Shown here: positions 55,601 to 64,000 of the stretch, piece by piece
Numbering within the stretch: position 1 is the stretch's first letter
Layout of the letters: every line of letters begins with the position of its first letter
Assembly (NCBI RefSeq): GCF_900130075.1
Contig: NZ_LT671418.1
Coordinates: 1,240,001-1,304,000, forward strand
Direction of reading: 5' to 3'
Origin: Herminiimonas arsenitoxidans
Lineage (GTDB): Bacteria; Pseudomonadota; Gammaproteobacteria; Burkholderiales; Burkholderiaceae_D
Length of the DNA: 64,000 nucleotides
Made by a program: the position numbers and the translations under genes
The notes under the pieces: generated by a model
Databases searched by the model: none
What the model was told of the DNA's origin: nothing
The model's input: only the letters and a program-made list of their open reading frames with translations

Positions 55601-56672
55601 CCACGTAACGTATGCCGGGTACCGTCAGCGAAGTTTCTGCAACGTTGGTTGCCAGCACGATACGGCGCGCATTGGACACCTTGAATACGCGCTCCTGCTC
55701 TTGTGCGGACAAGCGCGCGAACAGCGGCAGAATTTCCACATGCGGTGGATGATGCTTACGCAAGGCTTCTGCGGCGTCGCGTATCTCGCGTTCACCCGGC
55801 AGGAATACCAACACGTCGCCGGAACCTATGCGCGCCAACTCATCAACCGCATCGACTACTGCATCCATCAGATCACGCTGACCGCGTTCCTTGGCTGCCA
55901 TTGCCGAACGGCGTGCGGCTGCCGCATCCGAGGTTGCATTCGGATTGCCTTCTGTGTTCTTGTCGAAAGCTTCAACCGGGCGATAACGCACTTCGACTGG
56001 ATACATACGACCGGACACTTCGATCACCGGTGCCAGTTTTCCATTGCTGCCGAAGTGACGCGCGAAGCGATCGGCGTCGATGGTTGCCGAGGTAATAATG
56101 ACTTTCAGATCCGGACGCTTGGGCAGCAACTGCTTCAGATAACCGAGCAGGAAGTCGATGTTCAGGCTGCGTTCATGCGCTTCATCGATGATGATGGTGT
56201 CGTACTGACGCAGCAGCGGATCGGTTTGTGTCTCCGCCAGCAAGATGCCGTCGGTCATCAGCTTGATCCACGCGCCCTTGGTCAAAGTGTCGTTGAAGCG
56301 CACCTTGAAGCCGACGTGTTCGCCCAAGGGCGAGCCGATTTCTTGCGCGATGCGCTTGGCGGTGGACGAAGCGGCGATCCGGCGCGGTTGCGTGTGACCG
56401 ATCAAGCCATTCAAGCCACGGCCGAGTTCCAGGCAGATTTTCGGCAATTGCGTGGTTTTCCCGGAGCCGGTTTCACCGCTGACGATGATGACCTGATTGG
56501 CCTGGATCGCGCGTGCAATATCCTCCCGCTTGCCGGAAACCGGTAGCTCTTCAGGGAAGGTAATTGCAGGCAGCGGATTACGGACCGGCGGTGCGGATGG
56601 GGCTTGAGCGACGCGCGCGGGACGATTAGTCGCGGCTGGCTTAGGTTTTTGGTTGGATTCTGGAGCAGACAT
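52674..56672 (-). CDS. hrpA: ATP-dependent RNA helicase HrpA
   Basis: A 1332-residue DEAH/RHA-type helicase. Walker A GETGSGKTT is at 66-74 and DEAH at 163-166, followed by SAT and QRAGRCGRVS, HA2 and OB-fold regions, and the C-terminal DUF3418 part. A disordered N-terminus rich in Pro/Ala and a low-complexity Thr/Ser/Lys linker late in the protein are extra. Length is typical (~1300). HrpA resolves stalled ribosomes in E. coli. Divergent from argA. Confidence 0.95.
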   Translation of the reverse strand: MSAPESNQKPKPAATNRPARVAQAPSAPPVRNPLPAITFPEELPVSGKREDIARAIQANQVIIVSGETGSGKTTQLPKICLELGRGLNGLIGHTQPRRIAASSTAKRIAQEIGSPLGEHVGFKVRFNDTLTKGAWIKLMTDGILLAETQTDPLLRQYDTIIIDEAHERSLNIDFLLGYLKQLLPKRPDLKVIITSATIDADRFARHFGSNGKLAPVIEVSGRMYPVEVRYRPVEAFDKNTEGNPNATSDAAAARRSAMAAKERGQRDLMDAVVDAVDELARIGSGDVLVFLPGEREIRDAAEALRKHHPPHVEILPLFARLSAQEQERVFKVSNARRIVLATNVAETSLTVPGIRYVVDAGLARVKRYSYRNKVEQLQIEPIAQSAANQRAGRCGRVSAGVCIRLYDEQDYLLRPKFTEPEILRSSLASVILRMKSLHLADVETFPFIEPPLGRAIADGYQLLQELGAVDDENKLTKLGRELAKLPLDPRVGRMILAAKDNVCLTEVLIIAAALSVQDPRDRPMEAQTAADNAHKKFADEKSEFASYLKIWKWFEDAVAHKKSNRLLQEECRASFLSQLRLREWRDVHSQLLTIVREQGWRLNEAPATYEQLHTALLTGLLGNIGFKSEEEQHYLGARAIKFHIWPGSSLIKKAGKWIMAAELVDTTRLYARCIAQIQPEWLERVAGHLLKKSYGEPRWEKRTAQVSAYERATLYGLVVYSQRRIQYGLINPSDAREIFIRDALVGGDFETRAPFFAHNHKLIREIENLEHKSRRLDVLVDDELIAAFYDKLIPADIHNGITFEKWHKEATAKEPKLLYLNRDDLMRHEAAGVTTELFPKVMNVAGVDMVLSYHFEPGTPRDGVTLTVPLYALNQVSADRCEWLVPGMLKEKVHLLIKSLPQKLRRHCVPLPDYAAGFCDRVQEAHAFGKGSLLDAVIADVREQTGIATKTTDYKLETLSSHQFMNFKIIDEHGRQLEMGRNLATLRSEFGGQARESFQRIAEQTAMPLVGQSTSAAKPVAVTGKTQVASSATKTQSGTATHAGGKVVNATTHQNLTSWTFGELPELLEIQQGKQTLIGFPALVDKGTYCDLEVFDDPNEAARVHRIGLRRLLALQLKEQLKYLEKNIPGLQQMGMQFMALGSQEELRDQIIHAGLERACLQEPLPKNAEEFNARKDEGKSRLGLLVNEIARLVGLILTEYHALPKKLQTVKAHAQAVTDMQSQLQGLVSKRFIAENNYINLTHFPRYLKAINVRIDKLRADPARDTRAMAEWQQAAAPWQRALKERHGDPKMTEFRWLLEELRVSLFAQELRTPMPVSVKRLQKVWETMQR

Positions 56673-56744
56673 GTAGTGCGGAATTATACAGAGCAGTGTC
56701 GCATTTCGTCGTCAGATCGCACAATCGATAGCGGTTGCCATGGT

Positions 56745-56757
56745 TATAATGCGTCTC
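56745..56757 (+). promoter_or_regulatory. argA TATAAT box, possible leaderless start
   Basis: TATAAT (56745-56750) ends 7 nt before the argA ATG, so the transcript would begin at or one base before the start codon. No convincing -35 hexamer and no ribosome site are visible in between. Confidence 0.5.
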
Positions 56758-58068
56758 ATGGAAAATCAAGAACAATTCGTCCAGTGGCTGCGTTCCGTCG
56801 CGCCGTACATCCACGCCTTCCGCGGCAAGACCTTTGTCATCGCCTTCCCAGGTGAGTTGGTCAAGGCTGGCGCGTTACCGGTGCTGGCACAGGATTTGTC
56901 TTTATTGCATGCTCTCGGCATCAAGGTCGTCATCGTGCACGGCTCACGTCCGCAGGTGGAAGAACAGTTGGCACTACGAAATGTAGAAGCCCGCTTCCAC
57001 GACGGCTTGCGTATTACCGACACCGCGGCGCTGGAATGCGCAAAAGAAGCGGCTGGCGAATTACGTCTCGATATCGAAGCTGCTTTCAGTCAGGGTTTGC
57101 CGAACACGCCTATGGCACACGCGGCGATTCGTATCATTTCCGGCAACTTCGTCACCGCGCGCCCTATCGGCATTATCGACGGTGTCGATCTGGAACTGAC
57201 TGGCGTGACCCGCAAAATTGCTTATGAAGCAATCCACCCGATTTTGAATGCTGGTGGTTTGGTCTTGCTGTCGCCACTGGGATTCTCGCCGACCGGTGAG
57301 ATATTCAACCTGACGATGGAAGACGTCGCCGTCTCGGCAGCAGTTGCATTGCGCGCCGACAAATTGATTTTCATCACTGAAACACCCATGATTAAAGACA
57401 TGGGCGGCGTGGAAATACATGAGCTGTCATCACACCAAGTCGATGCCGTGCTGAGCTACGATTGCGTTCCTGCCGATTCCGCATTTTATTTGCAGCATGC
57501 AGTGCAAGCCTGTAACGGCGGCGTACCGCGTGCGCACATCGTTCCGTTTACCACCGATGGCTCGGCCTTACTGGAATTGTTTACGCATGATGGCGTCGGC
57601 ACCATGATCTCGTTCGAGAATCTGGAAAGTCTGCGCGATGCCACGATTGAAGATGTGGGCGGCATTCTCAAATTGATCGAACCGCTAGAAGCCGACGGCA
57701 CATTAGTAAAACGCGGCCGCGAACTGATCGAACGCGAAATCGATTACTTCTCCGTCATCGAACATGATGGCGTGATCTTCGGTTGCGCGGCACTCTACCC
57801 TTTCCCTGCCGAGAAAATGGCAGAGATGGCATGTCTGATCGTCAATCCTGAAGTGCAAACGCAAGGCGATGGCGAGCGTTTGTTGAAGCACATGGAGAAT
57901 CGCGCACGCGCCGCTGGCTTGAAAAAACTGTTTGTTCTGACCACGCGTACTGCGCACTGGTTCTTGAAACGCGGCTTCGTTCCGGCGACTGTCGACGACT
58001 TGCCGAAGAACCGGCAGCAAATGTACAACTGGCAGCGCAAATCACTGGTTTTCACAAAAAACCTATAA
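56758..58068 (+). CDS. argA: N-acetylglutamate synthase
   Basis: A 436-residue two-domain enzyme, first step of arginine synthesis: N-terminal amino-acid-kinase-like domain (about 20-285; VVIVHGSRPQVEEQL, GGLVLLSPLGFSPTGE) and C-terminal GNAT acetyltransferase domain (about 295-436; RTAHWFLKRGF). ATG 56758 starts MENQEQFVQW; the AUG at 56740 is too close to the promoter. YggX follows on the same strand after about 120 bp. Confidence 0.95.
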   Translation: MENQEQFVQWLRSVAPYIHAFRGKTFVIAFPGELVKAGALPVLAQDLSLLHALGIKVVIVHGSRPQVEEQLALRNVEARFHDGLRITDTAALECAKEAAGELRLDIEAAFSQGLPNTPMAHAAIRIISGNFVTARPIGIIDGVDLELTGVTRKIAYEAIHPILNAGGLVLLSPLGFSPTGEIFNLTMEDVAVSAAVALRADKLIFITETPMIKDMGGVEIHELSSHQVDAVLSYDCVPADSAFYLQHAVQACNGGVPRAHIVPFTTDGSALLELFTHDGVGTMISFENLESLRDATIEDVGGILKLIEPLEADGTLVKRGRELIEREIDYFSVIEHDGVIFGCAALYPFPAEKMAEMACLIVNPEVQTQGDGERLLKHMENRARAAGLKKLFVLTTRTAHWFLKRGFVPATVDDLPKNRQQMYNWQRKSLVFTKNL

Positions 58069-58189
58069 TGTCGCCTCTTTACCCAATACGCGCCGTCGCT
58101 CCTTGCAGCGGCGGCATTTGATTTAACACCCTGAGCCACCCGCGCCATTTACGCAACAGCGCGGTATAGCGATAGAAAAGGATAGCAAC

Positions 58190-58462
58190 ATGACACGCAT
58201 GATTCACTGCATCAAACTGGACAAGGAAGCGGAAGGACTGGACTTTCCTCCATATCCGGGCGAACTCGGTAAACGTATTTATGAAACCGTATCGAAAGAA
58301 GCATGGGCTGCCTGGCTCAAGCATCAAACCATGCTGGTTAATGAAAACCGTTTGAATCTGGCCGATGTACGCGCACGCAAATATCTGGCAACACAAATGG
58401 AAAAACATTTCTTCGGCGATGGCGCCGATGCAGCACAAGGTTACGTACCACCAACCTACTAA
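58190..58462 (+). CDS. yggX: Fe(II)-trafficking protein YggX
   Basis: A 90-residue protein with family motifs [25 protein letters not shown] and [18 protein letters not shown]. It limits iron-driven oxidative damage and supports Fe-S proteins. AGGATAGCAAC precedes the ATG. Confidence 0.95.
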
Positions 58463-58475
58463 TCTGTCGCACCAT

Positions 58476-58509
58476 AAAAAAGCCGACGTCTTATCGCGTC
58501 GGCTTTTTT
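58476..58509 (+). terminator. yggX terminator
   Basis: GCCGACG and CGTCGGC (58482-58488 with 58497-58503) in an A6-stem-T6 arrangement, 14 bp after the stop. Confidence 0.92.
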
Positions 58510-58521
58510 ACGTCTGGTGTT

Positions 58522-59259
58522 TTAATAAAACTTCACTTCACCCGTCTTTACATCCAGCATCGCACCCACAATCTTCACCTGATTATTCGCAGCCATCTCG
58601 CGCAGGATAGGACTTCTGTCCTGTACTGCTTGCACCATTCTCTTCACATTGTTTTCTGCTACTGCATCGACAAAGGCGTAATTGTGTGAAGAGCGGTCTG
58701 CGCCTTTCGTATCTGACGTCGCGTTGACGGCAGGACGTATCTTCGCCAGCAAGCCACTCAAATTTCCCAGTGCGATGTTGTCGCATGCACCTTTCACCGC
58801 GCCGCAGGAGGTATGACCGAGTACAACGATTAGTTTGGCGCCAGCCACTTTCGACGCATATTCAAGACTGCCGAGAATATCTTCGTTAATCACATTGCCA
58901 GCCACGCGTGCATTGAAGGCATCGCCGATGCCAAGATCGAATACCAGCGATGGCGACGAGCGTGAATCGATACAACTCACGATGCTGACAAACGGGAATT
59001 GCCCATTCTTGCCAGTCGCAAGAACTTGCGCAGGCAGATCATGTGCCCCACCCTTACCTGACACGAAACGCGCATTGCCATCCTTCAGCAATTGCAAAGC
59101 TTGCTCCGCCGTCATGCTGCTCTGCACTTGTTGTGTCATCACTGCTGGATGAGCCGATGTCGATGGACTTCCCTGCTGGCTGGCGCATGCCGCCAAAACC
59201 AGACTTGCCATCAACACGCTTACTCTGCGCAACCATCTTCCGCTGCCTACTGCCTGCAT
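58522..59259 (-). CDS. Lipoprotein-type beta-carbonic anhydrase
   Basis: A 245-residue enzyme with a lipoprotein signal: hydrophobic segment and lipobox LAAC at Cys25. The beta-carbonic anhydrase zinc motifs are intact: C96-D98-R100 (SCIDSR) and H149/C152 (GHTSCG). It interconverts CO2 and bicarbonate; anchoring predicts the periplasm or outer membrane, unusual for a beta-CA. ATG 59259 has AGGAGAAAAGCT upstream; a TTG at 59280 would hide the signal. Confidence 0.88.
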   Translation of the reverse strand: MQAVGSGRWLRRVSVLMASLVLAACASQQGSPSTSAHPAVMTQQVQSSMTAEQALQLLKDGNARFVSGKGGAHDLPAQVLATGKNGQFPFVSIVSCIDSRSSPSLVFDLGIGDAFNARVAGNVINEDILGSLEYASKVAGAKLIVVLGHTSCGAVKGACDNIALGNLSGLLAKIRPAVNATSDTKGADRSSHNYAFVDAVAENNVKRMVQAVQDRSPILREMAANNQVKIVGAMLDVKTGEVKFY

Positions 59260-59344
59260 AGCTTTTCTCCTATCCGTCAAATTGTAAAAATATTAATTTT
59301 ATTAAATTAACAAATAATTTGAAAGCGAATATCGAAACGCGCAT

Positions 59345-59380
59345 AAGAAAAAAGCCCGCAGAATAATCTGCGAGCTTTTG
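59345..59380 (-). terminator. Terminator of the DUF2721 gene
   Basis: On the minus strand CGCAGA pairs with TCTGCG around TTAT, with extra GC/GC pairing, followed by TTTTTT. It lies 23 bp beyond the DUF2721 stop. Confidence 0.85.
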
Positions 59381-59402
59381 TATTTCTTACTGTTTTTAGA
59401 TA

Positions 59403-59858
59403 TCAATCAGGTCGGGCTATCGGTTCTATCCTTCGTTCATACAGAGAACTCGTGGCGGACAAGATTTCACGCAGGAGCATCACAAAACTCGATACCAGAC
59501 ACAACATCGCCAGAATAAAAAATATCGCAATAAATTTGGATAACTCGACAGTCAGTGCATCGCCCACGAACAAGGAGATGATCACCATGCTGACCATCAA
59601 GGCACAAGCTGTACTCAGCACAATGGCACGATTGATCAAATGCGCGCGCGGATAAAGCGTGATCAGCTCAGCATTCAAGTCAGCATGATGTACTGGATCG
59701 GTAGTGCGCAGTTTGTCTTCCAACACACGCGAACGATCAGTAATCCGACCCAAACGATTGGTCAAGACCATCAAATTGGTACCAACACCCGTGAGCAAGA
59801 ACACAGGTGCCACCGACAACTGAATCATGTGACCGATATCACCGACTTGAATTTCCAT
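59403..59858 (-). CDS. DUF2721-family membrane protein
   Basis: A 151-residue membrane protein with segments VAPVFLLTGVGTNLMVL, ACALMVSMVIISLFVG and FFILAMLCLVSSFVMLL, typical of the DUF2721 family. The LGRITDRSRVLEDKLR loop is charged. Function unknown. ATG 59858. Confidence 0.8.
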   Translation of the reverse strand: MEIQVGDIGHMIQLSVAPVFLLTGVGTNLMVLTNRLGRITDRSRVLEDKLRTTDPVHHADLNAELITLYPRAHLINRAIVLSTACALMVSMVIISLFVGDALTVELSKFIAIFFILAMLCLVSSFVMLLREILSATSSLYERRIEPIARPD

Positions 59859-60007
59859 GGCAGTATCTAAAAAAGTAAACGGCTTAAACGAAAATAAGGC
59901 CTTGAGTATGCTCTGAGAAGCTGCTTACACAGCATACTCGCCTTTCTGCGAAATATCATGCCTGAAGTACTATGCGACAGGCAAGACCATCACAACACCT
60001 CAGACCA

Positions 60008-60910
60008 TCATTGTTTCTGAATTTCACCACCCAAAGCTTCTACCAAATCAGCCAGCATGCGGCTCAATTCACCGGTCATCAGCATGATGTCCGAGTCAAA
60101 GCGCTCATCATCGTTCTGCGCAGTGGTATCAGCGTTTTCCTTGATCACATCCAGCGGTGCCACGCGCTTGATCGTCAACGATTCGGTCAATACAAAGGAA
60201 ATCTTGTCAGCCCAGGTCATTGCCAGACGTGTGCATTGTTTGCCGGATGCAATGTGACGACGCACATCGTCGGCTTCCAGCGTATGGCGTACATAGCGTA
60301 CGGTTGCCTTGCCTTCGCCGTTGGCGCGCAGTTCCGTATCCTGATCGACGGTAAAGCCGCTCGGTGCGGCATCAGCAACCAGCCATTCAGTCATGGCTGC
60401 GACCGGTGATTGCGTGACGTGCAGGGCTTCCATCGGCAACTTCTCGACAGATTTGATCAGCAGTTTGATGACTTCATCCGCTTTGGCCGGGCTGCCGGCA
60501 TCGACTACCAACCAACCGTTGACTGGATCGATCCAGACCCAAGTCTGACGCCAGACGCTGAAAGCGCGCGGCAACAGCTCGTCGGTGACGTCTTCCTTGA
60601 TTTCCTTCATTTGCTTGCGGCCAGGCTTGAAGCCTTGCTGCTCTTCGATCTCCGCGGCCTTGATCTTGGTGACTTGATTGATCACGGTAGTCGGCAGCAG
60701 TTTTTTCTCGGTACCAAGCAAGAGCAAAATCTGCTTGTTGAGTGAATACACCAGTTCGCCATTTTCGCGCGGCGATACCCAGCCCTGGCTTTGCATATCC
60801 AGGCTGCTACATGGCTGAAACGCGTGCGGTGCCAAATCTGCTGCCAACTGCTCGGTTGTAATAGCCCACGGTGCAGGAAGACGATATATCTGAAGATTCT
60901 TGAACCACAT
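60008..60910 (-). CDS. rdgC: Recombination-associated protein RdgC
   Basis: A 300-residue DNA-binding protein that forms a ring around duplex DNA and modulates RecA. The N-terminus [11 protein letters not shown] and conserved [16 protein letters not shown] and KRVAPLDVI are family typical. Length is typical (about 303). No partner gene is adjacent. Confidence 0.95.
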   Translation of the reverse strand: MWFKNLQIYRLPAPWAITTEQLAADLAPHAFQPCSSLDMQSQGWVSPRENGELVYSLNKQILLLLGTEKKLLPTTVINQVTKIKAAEIEEQQGFKPGRKQMKEIKEDVTDELLPRAFSVWRQTWVWIDPVNGWLVVDAGSPAKADEVIKLLIKSVEKLPMEALHVTQSPVAAMTEWLVADAAPSGFTVDQDTELRANGEGKATVRYVRHTLEADDVRRHIASGKQCTRLAMTWADKISFVLTESLTIKRVAPLDVIKENADTTAQNDDERFDSDIMLMTGELSRMLADLVEALGGEIQKQ

Positions 60911-61215
60911 GGCTTGCCCCGAAAAAAAGGGGCTATTCTACACGCGACCCGATAGCTGGCCACACACAAAATTGCACTGAATTCGCTTCAAATAAAATAT
61001 AGAAAAGGCTGGTATTGATGCGCAAAACCTTATATGGAAAAGACTGTGTCTTATCCTGTCAAACCCCGCGGAAACACTCGCGGTAGCGGTTATAATACGC
61101 GTCACCTGTTATCTGAGCGGCGCATGTTCGTGAGCAACTGATCGCAAGCAACGTTACCCGCCAGAAATTGACCGAAGAAATTTAAAACGCATCTGCGTCA
61201 CCATTTACCGTACTC
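60911..61215 (+). promoter_or_regulatory. minC upstream region with TATAAT box
   Basis: About 305 bp between rdgC and minC. TATAAT occurs at 61091-61096 without a clear -35, and a CCGCG/CGCGG hairpin (around 61065-61082) lies just upstream. No ORF with a ribosome site is seen. Confidence 0.45.
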
Positions 61216-62004
61216 ATGTCCAAAAGCTCATCCCGCAAGCCGATCGAAATCAAGATTTCCACCGTCGTCGCCGTCTCCGCCATTCTGCGGGAAGCCAACC
61301 TTGCCGTACTCGATACCGCAATGCAGGAAATGACTGGCGGCAATGCCGATTTTTTCGATGATGAATTTGCTGTTATCGATGTCGGCTCGCTGGAACCTGC
61401 AGGCCAAACCATAGACTGGGCCGCCATCACTGCGCTGCTCAAATCATATCGACTGAACGCGGTTGCCGTGCGCAACGCCACGCCAGAGATGGTGTCTGAG
61501 ATACTGGCGCAAGGTCTGAGCCTGGACGGCACGGTCAAAGCGCGGGAACAAAATCTAAGCGCACCCGAACAAGCTGAAATCGAACTGGAACCACCAGTCG
61601 TACAGATTGCACCAGAACCGGCACCAGTACAAACAGCAGCACCGGTGGCAACGCAATTTGCTGCCAACACCATGATCATCGATACGCCGGTACGCGCAGG
61701 TCAGCGCATATACGCACGCGGAGCCGACTTGATCATCACGGCCGCCGTCAATAACGGCGCAGAAGTCATCGCCGACGGCAGCATCCATATTTACGCACCT
61801 TTGCGCGGTCGCGCGCTCGCGGGTGCAAGCGGTAATACAGAAGCACGTATTTTTACATTAAGCATGGAAGCGGAACTGGTATCGATCGCCGGCATGTATC
61901 GCACATTTGAAAACGGTTTTCCGGCAGATCGTGCGCAACAGGCAACGCAAGTTCGGCTGGTAGGCGATCGTATCGACATGCTGCCCCTCAAGGCAGCGGC
62001 ATAA
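61216..62004 (+). CDS. minC: Septum site-determining protein MinC
   Basis: A 262-residue FtsZ inhibitor. The N-terminal domain (about 1-105) and C-terminal beta-helix domain (about 155-255, [26 protein letters not shown]) are joined by a linker rich in Pro/Ala/Glu/Gln. It is the first gene of minCDE; MinD begins 36 bp after its stop. Confidence 0.95.
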   Translation: MSKSSSRKPIEIKISTVVAVSAILREANLAVLDTAMQEMTGGNADFFDDEFAVIDVGSLEPAGQTIDWAAITALLKSYRLNAVAVRNATPEMVSEILAQGLSLDGTVKAREQNLSAPEQAEIELEPPVVQIAPEPAPVQTAAPVATQFAANTMIIDTPVRAGQRIYARGADLIITAAVNNGAEVIADGSIHIYAPLRGRALAGASGNTEARIFTLSMEAELVSIAGMYRTFENGFPADRAQQATQVRLVGDRIDMLPLKAAA

Positions 62005-62040
62005 ATCAATTAAAAAATTATTTAACGAAAGGGGTTTCCT

Positions 62041-62856
62041 TTGGCAAAAATCATCGTTGTAACGTCGGGTAAAGGCGGCGTCGGCAAAACCACTTCGAGC
62101 GCAAGCTTTGCGTCCGGTCTGGCCATGCGCGGACATAAAACTGTCGTCATCGATTTCGACGTTGGCCTGCGCAATCTCGATTTGATCATGGGCTGCGAAC
62201 GCCGCGTGGTGTACGACCTGATCAATGTCGTCAACAAGGAAGCAACGCTGAATCAAGCGCTGATCAAGGACAAACACTGCGACAACCTGTTCGTGCTGCC
62301 TGCATCGCAAACACGCGACAAAGATGCGCTCTCGGAAGAAGGCGTGGAACGCGTACTGCAAGATCTGGCTGCCATGGATTTTGAATTCATCATCTGCGAT
62401 TCGCCTGCAGGTATCGAACACGGTGCTGTCATGGCGCTGACATTTGCTGATGAAGCCATCATCGTCACCAATCCTGAAGTGTCGTCGGTACGCGATTCGG
62501 ATCGCATCCTCGGCATCATTCAAGCCAAATCGCGTCGTGCATTGAACGGCGGCGAACCGGTCAAGGAGCATTTGCTGATTACCCGCTATGTACCGAAGCG
62601 CGTGGAAGCTGGCGAAATGCTGTCTTACACCGACGTGCAGGAAATCCTGCGCATCCCACTGGTCGGCATCATTCCAGAATCGGAATCGGTATTGCACGCA
62701 TCGAACTCCGGTAATCCGGCGATCCATATCGAAGGCAGCGAAGTATCAGAAGCCTACAAAGATGTCGTCTCACGCTTCCTCGGCGAAGACCTCCCATTGC
62801 GATTTACTGACTACGAAAAGCCTGGCTTTCTGCAGAGAATTTTTGGAGGTAAGTAA
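62041..62856 (+). CDS. minD: Septum site-determining ATPase MinD (TTG start)
   Basis: A 271-residue ParA-type ATPase that recruits MinC to the membrane. The deviant Walker A GKGGVGKT is at 10-17, and a C-terminal amphipathic helix ([14 protein letters not shown]) binds the membrane. The only start consistent with the conserved [13 protein letters not shown] is TTG at 62041, with GAAAGGGG about 6 nt upstream. There is no ATG nearby in frame. Confidence 0.95.
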   Translation: MAKIIVVTSGKGGVGKTTSSASFASGLAMRGHKTVVIDFDVGLRNLDLIMGCERRVVYDLINVVNKEATLNQALIKDKHCDNLFVLPASQTRDKDALSEEGVERVLQDLAAMDFEFIICDSPAGIEHGAVMALTFADEAIIVTNPEVSSVRDSDRILGIIQAKSRRALNGGEPVKEHLLITRYVPKRVEAGEMLSYTDVQEILRIPLVGIIPESESVLHASNSGNPAIHIEGSEVSEAYKDVVSRFLGEDLPLRFTDYEKPGFLQRIFGGK

Positions 62857-62858
62857 TC

Positions 62859-63131
62859 ATGGCTCTCCTGTCTTTCCTGTTTAATACCAAGCCGAAAACT
62901 GCTAGCGCTGCCAAGGAACGTCTGCAGATCATTATTGCGCGTGAGCGTAATGGCCGTGCCGGCCCTGACTTCCTGCCAGCTCTGCATCAAGAGTTGATCG
63001 CTGTGATTTCAAAATACGTGAAGGTCAATCCGGACGACATCAAGATTTCTCTGAATAGTCAGGGCAATCTGGAAGTGTTGGACGTCAACGTCGTGCTGCC
63101 GGACGACGCGATTGAAGCTGCCATCAAGTAA
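62859..63131 (+). CDS. minE: Cell division topological factor MinE
   Basis: A 90-residue protein that stimulates MinD ATPase and drives pole-to-pole oscillation. The N-terminal [13 protein letters not shown] segment contacts MinD, and a C-terminal dimerisation region follows. Its ribosome site GGAGGT lies inside the end of minD, and only 2 bp separate the minD stop from the ATG. Confidence 0.96.
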   Translation: MALLSFLFNTKPKTASAAKERLQIIIARERNGRAGPDFLPALHQELIAVISKYVKVNPDDIKISLNSQGNLEVLDVNVVLPDDAIEAAIK

Positions 63132-63145
63132 TTAATGTTTGCCTG

Positions 63146-63179
63146 GCTCTGGACTCTCGTTCAAACGGGAATCCAGAGC
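63146..63179 (+). terminator. Possible minCDE end hairpin
   Basis: GCTCTGGA (63146-63153) pairs with TCCAGAGC (63172-63179), with partial further pairing. There is no T tract, so this may be a transcription end only with help. Confidence 0.35.
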
Positions 63180-63272
63180 AGTATCACCACCCGCATGAAA
63201 AAAATGCATGCGCCATCTGCTAGCTGAGAGATAACGTATCATTTCACATCATTTATTTTTCGAGATCCCATC

Positions 63273-64000
63273 ATGAAAACCAAAGCCGCCGTCGCCTGGA
63301 AAGCAGGACAACCGTTAACGATTGAAGAAGTCGAGCTGGGTGGACCGCGTGAAGGTGAAGTGCTGGTCGAGATCAAAGCCACCGGCATTTGCCATACCGA
63401 TTACTACACACTGTCAGGCGCTGACCCTGAAGGCATCTTCCCCGCCATCCTTGGCCATGAAGGCGCAGGCGTGGTGGTCGAAGTCGGCCCTGGCGTCAAA
63501 AGCCTGAAAAAAGATGACCACGTCATTCCGCTGTACACGCCGGAATGCCGCGAATGCAAATTCTGCCTGTCGCGCAAAACCAATCTGTGCCAAAAAATTC
63601 GCTCGACCCAAGGTCGCGGTTTGATGCCGGATGCAACCAGCCGTTTCTCTATCGATGGTAAGCCACTGTTTCACTACATGGGTACATCGACGTTCTCCAA
63701 TTACATCGTTGTCCCGGAAATCGCCTTGGCGAAAATCCGCGAAGACGCACCGTTCGATAAAGTTTGCTACATCGGCTGTGGCGTCACCACCGGCGTAGGC
63801 GCAGTCTTGTTCACGGCAAAAGTGGAAGCTGGCGCCAACGTGGTCGTGTTCGGCCTCGGCGGTATCGGCCTCAACGTGATTCAAGCGGCGAAGATGGTTG
63901 GCGCTGACAAAATCATCGGTGTCGATCTGAATCCTGCACGCGAAACGATGGCACGCAAGTTCGGCATGACGCATTTCATCAATCCGAGCAAAGTCGAGAA
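63273..64000 (+). CDS. S-(hydroxymethyl)glutathione dehydrogenase (class III ADH), partial
   Basis: The first 242 codons of a zinc alcohol dehydrogenase, cut by the window end. C40 (ATGICHTD) and HE at 62-63 are catalytic-zinc ligands. C92, C95, C98 and C106 bind structural zinc, and GLGGIGL is the NAD site. GSH-dependent formaldehyde oxidation is the expected role, related to gloB's glutathione chemistry. SD is weak. Confidence 0.93.
   Translation, partial: MKTKAAVAWKAGQPLTIEEVELGGPREGEVLVEIKATGICHTDYYTLSGADPEGIFPAILGHEGAGVVVEVGPGVKSLKKDDHVIPLYTPECRECKFCLSRKTNLCQKIRSTQGRGLMPDATSRFSIDGKPLFHYMGTSTFSNYIVVPEIALAKIREDAPFDKVCYIGCGVTTGVGAVLFTAKVEAGANVVVFGLGGIGLNVIQAAKMVGADKIIGVDLNPARETMARKFGMTHFINPSKVE

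Noticed and set aside
55521..56546. A long plus-strand ORF opposite hrpA
   Set aside because: It is antisense to the conserved helicase motifs and has no ribosome site.
1..64000. CRISPR array, insertion sequence or prophage
   Set aside because: No regularly spaced repeats, no transposase and no phage structural genes were found on reading through the window.

Overview
The window looks like chromosome of a betaproteobacterium of the Oxalobacteraceae (Herminiimonas/Janthinobacterium type). This is inferred from the gene content and protein style: a six-gene isc cluster, a type-2 LeuA, the MinCDE trio, a YggX beside ArgA, a selD with an EgtB-type neighbour, CCA-encoding tRNA genes and roughly 50-55% GC. 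Almost everything is housekeeping or stable accessory metabolism. I see no insertion sequence, prophage, CRISPR array or replication origin.

Layout. 1-3.5 kb: iron-sulfur assembly operon on the minus strand (iscR-iscS-iscU-iscA-hscB-hscA, hscA cut by the window edge), with an IscR box over its promoter and a terminator-like hairpin between iscA and hscB. 3.5-9 kb: TetR regulator with a repeated operator-like palindrome, an uncommon UNG-like protein lacking the usual catalytic Asp, uvrB, and an aromatic/aspartate aminotransferase. 9-13 kb: tRNA-Asn with strong promoter and terminator, the terminator repeated 0.9 kb away; a RluA-type pseudouridine synthase; cyclopropane fatty acid synthase behind a small coupled ORF; two unknown genes. 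13-17 kb: a large GGDEF-EAL membrane protein and thiD. 17-22 kb: tRNA-Val, dnaQ, rnhA, a YafS-type methyltransferase, gloB and mltD. 22-28.7 kb: a yejABEF-type peptide ABC importer, then fabI. 29-31 kb: a DEAD-box RNA helicase with a long leader and a small secreted W-rich protein.

31-41 kb is the most interesting stretch. An EgtB/SenA-like protein is divergent from selD (selenophosphate synthase), an arrangement like selenoneine clusters, but two expected iron-ligand histidines are replaced. Then comes leuA, preceded by a 28-codon leucine-rich leader peptide (candidate attenuator), followed by the cis/trans fatty acid isomerase and an egtD-egtB pair for ergothioneine. 41-48.5 kb: an ABC exporter, thyA-folA, a class-III-fold basic amino acid decarboxylase, and small genes including a probable I-type lysozyme inhibitor. 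48.5-53 kb: split chromate transporter with a LysR regulator, dcd and small unknown genes. 52.7-64 kb: hrpA, argA, yggX, a lipoprotein beta-carbonic anhydrase, a DUF2721 protein, rdgC, minC-minD-minE (minD starts at TTG), and the start of a class III alcohol/formaldehyde dehydrogenase running off the end.

Links between genes: membrane lipid remodelling appears three times (cfa, cti, fabI). Low-molecular-weight thiol/selenol chemistry appears as the EgtB-like gene, selD, egtD, egtB, gloB and the glutathione-dependent dehydrogenase. Folate/thymidylate supply is thyA-folA plus dcd. Motif statements come from reading the translations; no alignment or folding program was run.
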